Below are positions 32,753 to 43,250 of a stretch of 64,000 bases of DNA, piece after piece; position 1 is the stretch's first letter; each line of letters begins with the position of its first letter. A program made the position numbers and the translations under genes. The stretch spans positions 62,001 through 126,000 of the forward strand of contig JAAEAF010002501.1 of the NCBI GenBank assembly GCA_011037195.1, written 5' to 3'. The DNA comes from Triatoma infestans. Taxonomy: Eukaryota > Arthropoda > Insecta > Hemiptera > Reduviidae. The notes below the pieces were generated by a model. The model searched no databases. It was not told the DNA's origin and saw only the letters and a list, made by a program, of their open reading frames with translations.

Positions 32753-35210
32753 CCTCCCTCCTGCGACAATTGGCACGGGAGTCCAGGGTAAATCGGCCGA
32801 GATGTAGGTTGTAGCTGGTCTCCTTCTGCTGAGCCTGAATTTGCCTTCTTAGGACATAGAAAACATTCAGGAGGAGCGACAGTAGTAGAAGTATTGGAAG
32901 GATAATAAGATGATAGAGATGCGTCGAGTCACTACTAGGTACGTCTTCTAGTAGTTCCCGTGGGTCCATTTTTAAATTGATCCTGTGGAGGTCCTCGAAG
33001 GATATGTTCCTGTTGATGTGCGAGAACACTTGCGCGGTGATTGCGATGCTCCTTGAATCCCTGTACACAGGTATGGCTTTGCTGTCTAGTAAAGTTTCGT
33101 CTTTGCTTACTTTTATAAGGCTAGTGTTGGTTAGAAATATGGTGTCGTTATGGTTGTCCTTATTTATTATGATTCTGTTGGTCCTAAAAGCTAGGAAGTG
33201 GTCTATAAGGGAGATATATTTGATAAATGGCGCGCTTGACGTGTATACTGTCTTGCATGCTGAGAGGTTGATGTTGGTTATGATTTGGCGAATACAGCCG
33301 TCCTGGACGCTGGTCTTGTTGTGGCAGTACATGGCACCGTTGATGTCTTCACAGGTGGCTGTAAATAACTCATGTTGGTTGTGTAGGATCAAAGGTGGGT
33401 GGACGTGAATTGTCATAAGGTGGCTGTCTTTTTCTATAGGGTAGGATAAGAGGAAGTACGTTTCGAAGGAAGAGGTTTTTAGGGGCACGCTAATGAAGTA
33501 ATAGATGTTCCAGGTTTTTATTGAGCAGCGTACCTTGCTCAACTGCCAAAGTGCCTCAATGTCTGATGTTAAGAAAGTTAGATTGTGGGATCTTTGCAGT
33601 GACTCAAGATCCTTGAGAGAGAAGATACTAGAATGTATGGCGTTTAATCTACAGAATTCTAGAGAGTTTTCTATGTCGTCAATCTTGTTGGCGATGAGGA
33701 TCAGGTTAAAAAGGATAGAACTAAATTGCTGATTTAGCTCAATTTGGCTAACTATAGGACTGGAGAAGAAGGTTGTCATTTTGTCATTGTCAGTTCGTAT
33801 GATTTGTATGTCGTGATTGAACGCTTCAATTACGCGCTTGTTTATGGCCATTAGTTTCTGGAGATTGTTCTCAAGATGAAAACTGTTTCGCTCTATAGTG
33901 TTTATTATTTTGTCATATCGTTCCTTGTCATCGCTATCCATGTTTCCAGTTAGCCACGATATGGCTTTGCCTAAGCCGTTGATAAGTCCGCGTTTAGGTC
34001 GAGATTTGTTAATGGTTAAATGGTCTAATTTATTACGAAGATAATAATAGTATTTGAAGAGCGACTTTATCCGTGCTGTCCGGCTGTGATGATAAGTCTT
34101 GTTGATGATGTTATAAGTCTTATCTAACTCGATATCTAGTAATTGTATGTCGGTGCTGTGTATAAAAGTATAGTATCTGTCTATGACGTAAACTGGGTCA
34201 AGTGCAACGGGTAGAATTCCAGGTCCCTGACTCAGATCAGTTATCTCTAGGCTGTTGACTGCATTCCCCGCCGTCAGCAGTTGTAATGTGTGTATCGTTA
34301 TCAGCAGTTGGAATGTGTGAGTCATAGTTTGCATCTGCGTCTGTAACAGAGATAGTTTGTGTGTGAACTTCCTTGGTCTTTTTAATAGATTAGGGTGGAC
34401 TTTAAAAGATTTCTTTTGAGTAGTTACTAGCTTAGTCTTTTGAGAATAATTCCCTCTTTTAAACTTTGGTTTGGCTTTGCCATATTGTTTGTCGCGTATG
34501 TAAATTTCACATTCCGGGATTTCTATATTTTCTCTGGTTTGATTCAGTCTGTTAGTTCGTGTTTCTTTTTCTTTTTCGATGATCTTTTTCAGGGCGTGTG
34601 CTAATCGTTCTTTGTCCTCGTGATATTCCTTGACTTTTTGTTCCAAAATCAGGTCCTGAGCGTAAGTGGTAGTCTGTATTCCAAAGGTGATGTCATTAGG
34701 CGTCATTTTTAAGTTAGAGACAATGGCGTTATTATAAGCTATTAATCCTAGTCTCAGGATTTTATTGAGGGGGTAGTCTTTTCCATGTTTTATGACGTTC
34801 ATAATTTCAATTAGCGTTGAGTGGGCTCTGTTTATCAGTCCATTGGAGTCTGAATGGTTTGGGGTAGTGAAGTGTGTGTCGATGTTATTATATTTTAGGA
34901 AATTCTCAACTAGTCCGTTCCTAAATTCTGTTCCGTTGTCGAATTGGATTGTCTTAGAGCAAGGGAATAGACTTAAGTAGTGTTCTAGGGTGGTGACGAT
35001 TTCGTTAGCGGAAGAGGTTCTAATTACTTGTCCGTATAACCTTTTAGAAAAGCAGTCTATCAGTGTGAAAATTTGTTTTCCGTCATAGTGTAGTATGTCC
35101 CCTTGTATTCTCTCGAAAGGTTTGGAAGGAGTAGGGGTGATTTCATAGACTTGTCTTATTGGTCTCCGTTCGTACTTTACCTCTTTGCAGAGGGCGCAAA
35201 ATTGTCTTTG
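32745..35210 (-). CDS. errantivirus integrase core joined in frame to env
   Basis: Open without a stop for 821 codons from a TAA at 35213-35211 to the TGA at 32747-32745; the first Met in the downstream part is at 34802. The front is the integrase: C-x2-C, QGDILHYDG with the first Asp, FDNGTEF with the second, and SNGLINRAHSTL where the catalytic Glu is expected but Asn stands. The env part starts near residue 160 counted from 34802, with a hydrophobic signal-like stretch. A furin-type RPKR site at about residues 268-271 is followed by GLINGLG. Several N-glycosylation sites and a hydrophobic membrane span close to the C-terminus (LIILPILLLLSLLLNVF) complete it. Env is normally made from a spliced RNA; here it is in the same frame as pol. 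Fusion function is known for the family but not shown for this copy. Confidence 0.85.
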   Translation of the reverse strand, partial: QRQFCALCKEVKYERRPIRQVYEITPTPSKPFERIQGDILHYDGKQIFTLIDCFSKRLYGQVIRTSSANEIVTTLEHYLSLFPCSKTIQFDNGTEFRNGLVENFLKYNNIDTHFTTPNHSDSNGLINRAHSTLIEIMNVIKHGKDYPLNKILRLGLIAYNNAIVSNLKMTPNDITFGIQTTTYAQDLILEQKVKEYHEDKERLAHALKKIIEKEKETRTNRLNQTRENIEIPECEIYIRDKQYGKAKPKFKRGNYSQKTKLVTTQKKSFKVHPNLLKRPRKFTHKLSLLQTQMQTMTHTFQLLITIHTLQLLTAGNAVNSLEITDLSQGPGILPVALDPVYVIDRYYTFIHSTDIQLLDIELDKTYNIINKTYHHSRTARIKSLFKYYYYLRNKLDHLTINKSRPKRGLINGLGKAISWLTGNMDSDDKERYDKIINTIERNSFHLENNLQKLMAINKRVIEAFNHDIQIIRTDNDKMTTFFSSPIVSQIELNQQFSSILFNLILIANKIDDIENSLEFCRLNAIHSSIFSLKDLESLQRSHNLTFLTSDIEALWQLSKVRCSIKTWNIYYFISVPLKTSSFETYFLLSYPIEKDSHLMTIHVHPPLILHNQHELFTATCEDINGAMYCHNKTSVQDGCIRQIITNINLSACKTVYTSSAPFIKYISLIDHFLAFRTNRIIINKDNHNDTIFLTNTSLIKVSKDETLLDSKAIPVYRDSRSIAITAQVFSHINRNISFEDLHRINLKMDPRELLEDVPSSDSTHLYHLIILPILLLLSLLLNVFYVLRRQIQAQQKETSYNLHLGRFTLDSRANCRRREEL

Positions 35211-35219
35211 TTATTAATT

Positions 35220-36572
35220 CTAACATCTTGGGCCAGTCGTATCGCTGCGATAAGTGTTGTAAACCTCATGAATACCTCTATGTGCGGTCTTGCCCACATG
35301 TCGGTTTAGGATTATTTCTTCCTGCTCTGAGGTGTCAATTACGTCAAGTCTTTTGGTGTAGTACCGCTTGAGTTTGACCGTAGGAAACTTTTCTTTTACT
35401 ATGTCTGTCAGGTGGGCAAAGAATTGGTCGTCAATTGAGTTTTCGATTGAGGGTGAGCATAGGACGCCGTATGTGTGGTTAGGTTGTAGGTACTCTGGGC
35501 AGTATTCTTCAATGTCGTTAGAGTAAGGGTACCTCGTGTACCAGTTATATCTAGTTTTGTTGAAGGGTCTGTCTATTGGGATTTTCGTCTCCGGGTTACC
35601 GCGGGTCAGGACAATTTGAAATTTCTCCACGTTAATACAGCGGGTCTTGTCATCTATTATCTTAATTTGGCTGTTAGAGGATTCCTGAGAATGTTGGGTC
35701 TGTAAGCTTTCGTTGTCATCGTCGGCTGTAATATTTAGGGCTCTGGCGAGGTCTTCGAGGATGTCGTCGCTATTTTCAGGAGAAGGGGCAGATAAGAATT
35801 CGTTTAGGACTTCGTCTGGGTTTGGACTCGGAGGAGAGGTTTCTACTGCGTTTAAATTCTGTTCGTCTGGGGGATTCCGTGATAAGGCGTCTGCTACTAC
35901 ATTACTTTTCCCTTGTACGTATTTGACGTCAAAGTCGAAGTCTGCCAGTTGTAGTTTCCATCGGATGAGTTTAGAGTTTGGTTCTTTTAAGTTGTGTAGC
36001 CATTGCAGTAGTCGGTGATCCGTCTGTATGGTAAACTTGCGTCCGTATATATATGGTCTGAAATGTTTGCATGCCCAAACGATAGCTAACAGTTCCTTTT
36101 CTATTGTGGAGTAATTCTCTTCCTGTTTGTTTAAGGTGCGGGAGGCAAAGGATATAGGGAGGTCCTTTCCGTCGATGTTCTGGGATAGGACGGCTCCTAT
36201 CGCGTAGTTGGAGGCGTCTGTTGTGAGGATGAAGGGTTTCTCAAAGTTGGGCAGTTGTAGGAAAGGGCTGTTCTGTAGGAGGGACTTTAAAGTTTCAAAG
36301 GCTTGTCTGTAATTGTCGTTAATTACTATGTCTCGGTCTTTCCGTAGTGAGAGCGTTAAGAGTCTGGCTATTTTGGCGTAGTTCTTGATCATTTTTCTGT
36401 AGTAGCCCGTAAGGCCAAGGAATTGCTTGATTTGTTTCTGTGTCTGGGGAAGTGGAAATTTAGCAATAGCGTCTAGTTTAGCTGGGTTAGGTTGTATGCC
36501 CTTGTCGGAGATGATGTGTCCTAGAAAGAGAAGTTCGCGTTTGAAGAATTCCGTCTTGTCTAAGTTTGTCAA
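35220..36572 (-). pseudogene. errantivirus RT thumb, RNase H and linker
   Basis: 450 codons are open. They start after RT motif C with [20 protein letters not shown], then the connection with LGLTGYYRKMIKNYAKIA. RNase H keeps its Asp-Ala-Ser (LTTDASNYAIGAVLS), the Glu of IEKELLAIVWACKHF, the Asp of IQTDHRLLQWL and the final Asp of NVVADALSRNP. A long acidic linker follows, then the first His residues of the integrase finger (NRHVGKTAHRGI). The frame is broken right after it, within the finger, at about 35225 and again near 35190-35205. Confidence 0.9.
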
Positions 36573-37766
36573 AGACCGTCTTAAGGTGTTTTATGTGCTC
36601 GTCCAAGCTGTCTGAAAAGATGATAATGTCGTCGATGTACACTAGTACGTTAGGGATCCTAGAAAAGATAGAATTCATTGCCCTTTGGAAAGTGGGGGAG
36701 CGTTCTTAAGCCCGAAAGGCATGCGCAGGAATTCGTAGTGTCCGTTTTCAGTAGAGAATGCTGTCTTGGGAACTATTCGGGATCCATTTCAATTTGATGG
36801 AATCCTGAAGCTAAGTCAATTGCCGAGAAGTAAGTCGCGCGTCCTATCTTGCCGAATAAGTCTTCAATGTTTGGAAGGGAGAATTTGTCTTCGACTGTTT
36901 TGTTGTTAAGTTTGCGGTAGTCTATGACCATTCGTATTTTCTTCTTACCCGAGGCGTCTGGTTTCTTCGGTACAACCCAAATTGGGCTGTTATAGGAGGA
37001 GTTGGAGTGTTGGATTACTTTGTTTTCGAGTAGTTTGTCAATTTCCGTTTGTACGTCTTTCCGATAGACTTCCGGGTATCTGTAATTTCGAGTGTATACT
37101 GGGTTTTCGTCAGTGGTTCGAATTTTATGTTTCAGTAAATCCGTGCAGCTTAGTCTGTCATGCTCTCTTTTAATTATTTGGGGGTAGTTCTTTACTAATT
37201 CTATTATTTTATTTTTTCTTCTGAGTTCATGTGCTCAGTTCTAATTAGTTTCGGAATTTCATGTTTTATTTCTCTTAACCTAAGTTCGTCAGACATTTCG
37301 GGACAATTGGTCACTACTACGTCCGGTATGTTTATACTAATTTCCTGAGGTTCGTCGACATCCATGGGTTCAGGGCAAATGGCCATGACTTCCTTGGACT
37401 CAACTTCACACAGAATTTTATTATTATTAATATTATATAGTCCTTCTTTTACGATACACTTATCGTTAATTTTTATATCTCGTTTATTAATCCGTACTTT
37501 AATTCTTTGTTTCTAACTGGTAATTCTATGAAATTAACTCCTTGTTCTAAGTTTATCGTGTGGGAGTTATCTCCGGGGTTCTCTAGAGTAAATTTGAGGG
37601 GGATGGTGCCTTGAGGGTAGGAGAGGATGTTGTTGTTTAGGTCTACACTCATACCAAGCTCTTGCATGGTCTTATGGCCTAATAAAATGTCATATTTGTC
37701 TGAGAAAGGGAATAAATGGAATTTGGTTTGGAGGTTTACGGGAACCAAGATATTTGAAGTGATCAA
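36573..37766 (-). pseudogene. errantivirus protease end and RT, several frame breaks
   Basis: From right to left: end of an aspartic protease (DKYDILLGHKTMQELGM, 37700-37640; the Asp-Ser-Gly site itself is lost), a spacer with acidic residues (37386-37204), and RT with SPIWVVPKKPDASGKKKIRM (about 36990-36930), [13 protein letters not shown] (motif A, Asp kept, near 36810-36775), [11 protein letters not shown] (motif B, near 36730-36700) and [12 protein letters not shown] (motif C, near 36645-36605). Frame breaks lie near 37204, 36770, 36697 (a run of C one base short) and 36560. The catalytic residues of RT are all still encoded, but in different frames. Confidence 0.88.
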
Positions 37767-40330
37767 CCGTTTTTATTTCAACCCTGTTGAGGGTAAGAGA
37801 GTTTCCATCCCTAGACATATGCTAACGCTTTTTGGGATTTACCTTAAGTCCCCATTTCCCGAGTTCTTGAATTAATCTAGTGCACATAAATGCTGAGTCT
37901 ACTGTATCTTTGGCGATGACCACAGGTCGTCAGCAAAAAATAGAGTATGGAGAAATGTTCCTTCATCCGTTTTTAAACCCATCTTGCCGCATTTCCGTGA
38001 CCTGTGTCGAAGGCTAAGAAAATCTTAAAAAGATCATCCTTGAAGGAGCTCGAATTTGGGGGAAGTTGGTAATTTCCTTGATAATCGTTTCCCAATTTTT
38101 ACTTGGCACATGTTGTTCCGGTACATCTCGATTATATTTCTTATTGGACCGCTGAACGAGGCTAATTTTCAGTACATCCCACAGTTTCCGACGAGATGCG
38201 CTGTCATAAGCTTTCTCTATGTCTATAAAGGTGAGACTAATATGATTTCCTTTTGCTTCACATTTTACCAGTACCTGTTTTAATAAAATTGTATGGTCGA
38301 TAGAAAATTGCACAGCTGTGAAGCAACAATGCTCCTCTGACGTCGTATTCACTCTTTCAATTCTTTTTTTTAGGACACCACCCAATATTTTCATCACAGT
38401 GTTATTTACGCAATAATTCGAGCAAGTCTTATAACTAACTCCCTTTTTGTGAACAGAGGCTATATGACCTATTTTCATCTCGTTCGGTATTTCCTCAACT
38501 TTAAATATCTAATTAACCAGTTTGGTAAAGATGGTTACAACTTTTTTCCCACCATATTTCAGTAATTCCATCTGAATCTCATCTGGTCGTGGAGAATTCC
38601 CATTATTTCCTTTTTTTTAATCAGTCTCAACCTCTTCTGTATTGACCTCATTGACTATATAACAGGGAGCTCTTCATTTAAATAACCTCTTCGTAAGAAG
38701 ATTCTTCGTCCGACAGAAGCTTCTCATAATAATCTGGCCACTTGTCTAGGGATATTAAGGGAATGGTTACTTCCTGTTTCTTTCCTCTTCTCACCTCCTT
38801 TCAACACAGACCATGCTTCAGCTGAACTACTAAATCCTAAATGGCTATTTATTTGGGCACATCCACGTTCCCATTCATCATTTTTGGCCTGGCGGATCTC
38901 ATACTTTGCCCTCCTTTTCTTCTCCCCGTCATTATCCAGATCTTCTTTTTTCTTTGAGCTAAGCCAGCAAAGATATGCTTCCTTTTTTGATCTATTAATA
39001 CTTTCATTTCTTCCGTCATCCTGAATTCGTAGAGCTCTGCCTTGGTCTTTACCTAGAACCTCCTCTGCCACCTTTTTTATATTTTTTACAAGATAGGAGT
39101 AAACTTCTTCAGTCGTCCCAGTACATTCTTATTAACTCCTTATTAAGCCTCTGAATGTATAAATTCCTGATGCTTTCCTCTTGGAGGATACTCACCTTGA
39201 AGAAATCCTGAGATTCTATTTTTAAGTTGCTTTTGAGTGGATTTTGGCTTTTATTACATACCCATGGCCAAATAAATAATCCCTTTACTAAGTGATAATC
39301 GCTCCCATAAATAGCTCCTCTATAAACACGAACATCCTGGGCCTTAATCGTACTGCCTTGTTTTAGGAGTACTAAACCTATTAGAGACCTAAGGCTCCTT
39401 GTATCTTAGTTCCAAGTATACTTGTGGATATCTTTGAGCTGAAAGAATGTGTTGAGTACTTGAGGTTAAGTTGGGAGCACATTTCATAGGCTCTTTCTCC
39501 TTTGTCATTCACTACTTCTTCTCCATATCTTCCTACTTCCTACTTGAATTACTTCGGCCTACTCGCGCATTCATATCTCCCATAATAATGACCTCTTTCC
39601 TGCTTAGTACTTCCTCTATTTTCTTCGACAATAAATCCCAAAAGTTATCTTTCTCGGCTAAAGGGGCATCATCATTAGGACCGTAGGTTCCAATTATCGC
39701 CATTTCTCTACTATAGAGAGTTATTTCTACTTTAATTATTCTTTCTTTAATGAAGTCCCACTTCTTTGTTTTTCCATTCTTTTTTAATTAAAATAGCCAC
39801 ACCAGCTTTCGCTCGCAAGGTTCTTCTCCACCCCACTACATAAATGTATACAAACACCCAGAATTTCCACTGTGCATCCCTTTCTTTTTGTCTCAAGTCA
39901 GCACAACAATCTCCATTCCATAATTTTTTTATTCATCAGGCACTGCATATATTTTGGTAGAAATACCTTGTACGTTCCACGTTTCGAAGTTGTTTTCCGT
40001 GTACGATGTCCGGGTTTATGGCGTTTAATCATTTCAGCTTTTTTTTTGTGCGTTTGGTCTTTTAGCATTTAAGTTTTTTTTTTGTTGGTGGGGGAGCAGG
40101 CCTAATGCAACAACCCCCATCCTGGAGAACCAGGGTTTTTGACTTTGGGGTTACCTTCCTTTAGGTGAGCCGCTTTCACCACAGCCGATGAATCTCACCC
40201 ACCCATGGATTGGTAAGAATTCAGAAAGGAAAAAGGAGTGGGACCAGGACGAAAGGAATGCAATAGATAGGACAAGGTTATTAGGTCAACGGACAGTTGC
40301 CCCTTTACTCGGCCTTACAACAAGCGAAGG
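37745..40330 (-). pseudogene. RTE-like LINE, 5' end to RT
   Basis: Read right to left: a 5' region with a C-rich stretch (about 40330-40050), an endonuclease start (NFETWNVQGI near 39990), IGTYGPNDDAPLAEKDNFWD (about 39690-39640), VIIMGDMNARVGR (about 39600-39560), a linker with INRSKKEAYLCWLSSKKKED (ORF 39071-38724), RT with GHIASVHKKGVS, NYCVNNTVMKI, FIDIEKAYDS (motif A, Asp kept, near 38225) and LFFADD (motif C, near 37940). Then WGLKVNPKK and DHFKYLG (near 37750) follow, where the element stops at the errantivirus junction. Many stops and frame changes. The missing C-terminal part is of the type seen at 45205-45836. Confidence 0.85.
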
Positions 40331-40346
40331 ATACTGTAGGTCCATT

Positions 40347-40745
40347 CTACCCCGAACCTAAAGAGTTAGATAACATACCAGTGAATAATTTTGACAGTAC
40401 CGTGTTAAAAGAAATACCTTTGTAATTATTAATGATATAAATATCGCCCTTTGTGAATAATGGAAAAATCAGTGACCTTAAAAGTTTGAGAGGAACTTTA
40501 TATGTTAAGTATATATGGTTAAATAATTCAAGAATTTTCTTGAGGAAACGTTCAGGGGCCTTTTTAAAGAATTCATAAGGCATACGATCTAATGCAGGAG
40601 CCTTATTTAATCTAGACTTCCCCAGGACAGAAAGAAGTTCCGTTAGAGAAAAGCTATCAACAAGTCTGGGATCAATTGTGTACGGCAGGGCATAAGAAAC
40701 AGAATTAAGGGGAGACTGAACTGTAAGTAAAGTATTAAAATAATT
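40347..40745 (-). pseudogene. LINE RT, N-terminal fragment
   Basis: On the minus strand from 40745, a stretch with DPRLVDSFSLTELLSVLGKS runs into LNKAPALDRMPYEFFKKAPE, LFNHIYLTYKVPLKLL and NNYKGISFNTVLSKLFTGML. This is the fingers region of a non-LTR reverse transcriptase (before motif A). It stops near 40347, next to the 5' end of the RTE-like LINE, which probably inserted here. Confidence 0.7.
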
Positions 40746-40845
40746 TGCAAAATGTAGAATGTTGATTTCCCAACTGATTTAAATTTGATACGCTGTAAAT
40801 TTTCATCAGAGACATTTTCCGTGGTAGCCTGCTTCGTTTTGTGGT

Positions 40846-40883
40846 CATCGACCGGTTTCGGGCGTTCGCCCATCTTCAGGATG
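40846..40883 (-). ncRNA. hammerhead ribozyme core (family 1)
   Basis: This is the exact mirror of 41106-41143; all core elements are kept. Confidence 0.78.
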
Positions 40884-41105
40884 CGTTTTTCAGACAGTGT
40901 GCCAACACAGACTCGTACAGAGACTTAGCTTCACACTAACTGAGGTGTGTTTTTAAATACTTATTTAATTATATTTAAATAAGTATTTAATAATATTTAA
41001 TTTAAATACTTATTTAATTTTAAATTAAGTATTTAAAAACACACCTCAGTTAGTGTGAAGCTAAGTCTCTGTACGAGTCTGTGTTGGCACACTGTCTGAA
41101 AAACG

Positions 41106-41143
41106 CATCCTGAAGATGGGCGAACGCCCGAAACCGGTCGATG
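41106..41143 (+). ncRNA. hammerhead ribozyme core (family 1)
   Basis: Stem I is CAUC (41106-41109) with GAUG (41140-41143). CUGAAGA is at 41110-41116. One unpaired U is at 41117. Stem II is GGGCG/CGCCC around AA (41118-41129). GAAA is at 41130-41133. Stem III is the self-complementary ACCGGU (41133-41138), and cleavage is expected after C 41139 (GUC). Stem I may extend through the flanks. The very short stem III fits the type known from Penelope-like elements. Confidence 0.78.
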
Positions 41144-41526
41144 ACCACAAAACGAAGCAGGCTACCACGGAAAATGTCTCTGATGCTTTCCAGCTCTGCG
41201 GAACCAACCACCACAACAAACGCTGTAATTTATTTATTATTGACCAGAAATCAGAGGAACACTTCACTTCATTTACTTTATATAATTATACAATTTGGAA
41301 AGGTTTCTTTTTATTTTTACACATTATTTTTTATAACTTTTATTACTGTATTAATACAAACATTTCATTAAAGAAGACTGTGATTTCCTAAATAAATTTA
41401 AAAGGGCAAACGACCGCTTTCTCCAACGAAAAAATCGAAATCAAACCAAATATTTTTTCCAAACTTGGAAATTACATTCCCTTCAGATTCATGTTTTTAC
41501 CATTATAAGCCGCTTTCTTAATCCAA

Positions 41527-43250
41527 TCAATAAATAAGATCAGATAATAAAATCGTGTTCAGCTCATCAGAATAATGCACTTCATCATCCTTAGACCAAC
41601 TCAATTTCGGAAGTAAAGCCAACTCTTCGACCATACTGTGCACCTTTTCGGGGAAAAGTTTTATTAGAATTGGGAGGTGATCAGAAAACAGTTCCATCTG
41701 AACCTCCATCGACAAGCAGCTGAAAAAGAGAGAGCTACAGCTTAGATCGATGTATAACGACCAGACTCACCTAAGAAAGTAAATTCGCCATTAACATCAC
41801 CTGGACTCCGCCCATTCAAAATAATTAAATAATTATCGTCTACAAACTCCAAACATTCGCAATCCGAAACTGGTTCTTTAGCTTTTCTAATCGATGAGAA
41901 ACTACCATTTTCAACTAATAATTCCTGAGATAAAACTTGTTGGTTCCCTATTCTAACATTCATATCACCAACCAACAAAATATTATTAGTGTAATTCCTA
42001 AGAAAAAAATTAACCAAATTATTAAAATCCATATTCCATTTGTTACATTTTAAATATGCTGGTACAATTATTAACTTTTTATTAGCTAGTATACATTCAA
42101 TGAAAGTTAGATTTACTCTAGTAGTAAAACTCATATTAATTAAAATAAGATTTAAAGCTACTCTTAAAACCAAAAAGCCAACCACCACTTGCCCTGCCAT
42201 AAATGCTTTCATGTTTTGCATAAATCCCGAATAACTCAAACCCATTAAACATATTATTAAATCCGTCTGTTTTTCCTTCTTCCACAAATGTCTCAAATAA
42301 TAAAAAAATATAATGACTTTTAATAAAACTAAAAAAGTTAATTAAATGAAATTTGTTCCTTAAACCAGCTACATTATAACTGATTATCTTAATATTACTT
42401 ATAAATCTATTCTTTGCAATACCTCGAAAGACAGCGTGCCCGCATGTTTTACGCATAACAGCGATTCATTGTGTACATTACGAGTGGCGATAGGGGTAGA
42501 AGCTCTCTCCAACCGCGTTTTAACAACATTCAATCCTTTTCAGACTCCCACTGCAAGCGAACATCGAGGTCCCAGACGAACTTCTTACTGTGAAAGAAAA
42601 AGCAGTCCTTTCTCATGTTAATACGTTCGTTTTGATGGACTGACAAAATTTTCTTCCTTACCTCCGATAAGTTGGATTTCTTTAATCTAGAAGTATAAAC
42701 CAGTTCTCCATGAACAAATAGGCCAGTACCTCTTAGTTTATTGGAATTACTCAGTATAGATGCAACAACAACCTTCGATTGAAATTCTGCGATAATGGGC
42801 CCATTGACGCTCTTACCGTCAGCTTTATCGATGAAAGACGCATGAACAACTTGCACATCAGCCTGACCGACAACTTTCTCACAAAATTCCTTAATAGCAT
42901 TCTTCTCAGTCAACTCTTTATCACTAATCAAACATCTAAAGATTAGGTTCATTGCCTTAAGTTTATTCTCCAATCTCTCCACTGTTAACATAAATTTTTC
43001 TCTCTCCCTTTCAGATTTTTAGCATCATCTTTCAAGCTCTTATTCCCACTAATTAATTATTCAATCTTCAATTCTAAATGTTTAAAATCATCTTTAGTAG
43101 GGAGAAATTTTATTTAATCATCAAACATGGTATTAATTTTTGAAAGTAATATTTCAGTCTCCATTATTTTATCAGATTTTTTATGTGTCCCCTTCTTCAT
43201 GAGAACATTACTACGTTTCCTCTTGTCCTTATTTAAATTTGAGGATGAAA
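41527..43250 (-). pseudogene. LINE with ORF1 and endonuclease, RT missing
   Basis: The right part holds an ORF1: a broken front (KKGTHKKSDKIMETEILLSK near 43200) and an open 153-codon stretch (42991-42530) with an RNA-binding-like centre (RLENKLKAMNLIFRCL and VVASILSNSNKLRGTGLFVH). The second ORF starts near 42456 with KIISYNVAGLRNKFHLINF, the endonuclease front. It goes on in another frame (42296-41742) with LVGDMNVRIGN and LNGRSPGDVNGEFTFLGESG, and ends near 41680 with LFSDHLPILIKL, where the final catalytic His stands. Nothing of the RT follows. Loss of the 3' side is the reverse of normal LINE 5' truncation, so a later deletion or insertion is likely. Confidence 0.75.

Larger units (their letters stand above)
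32521..37750 (-). mobile_element. errantivirus-type Gypsy element, 5' truncated
   Basis: The element runs right to left: end of protease, RT, RNase H, integrase, env and one LTR (32521-32752). The LTR begins AGTTATGACAC and ends with a near-mirror GTGACATAACT. Gag, the active site of the protease and the 5' LTR are missing. The sequence changes to a LINE at about 37740-37760. Errantiviruses are insect endogenous retroviruses with an env gene related to the fusion proteins of other insect viruses. Pol has at least six frame breaks, so the copy is dead. The left flank is ATTATCGA, and no duplication can be checked because the other end is lost. Confidence 0.92.
40804..41185. repeat. 382-bp palindrome with two intact hammerhead cores
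   Basis: The left arm starts CATCAGAGACATTTTCCGTG and the right arm ends with the mirror. Arms of about 150 bp match almost perfectly and meet at an AT-rich centre (about 40955-41030) that is itself made of TAAATACTTATTTAA-type inverted blocks. Each arm holds a family-1 ribozyme (40846-40883 minus, 41106-41143 plus). Single arms and decayed pairs of the same unit occur at 21910-22161, 29330-29470 and 60588-60785. High arm identity means a young copy or one kept alike by gene conversion. Confidence 0.93.

Noticed and set aside
33505..33732. Plus-strand open frames inside the errantivirus env region (also 32977-33408)
   Set aside because: They are antisense to env, which has signal, furin-type and membrane motifs.
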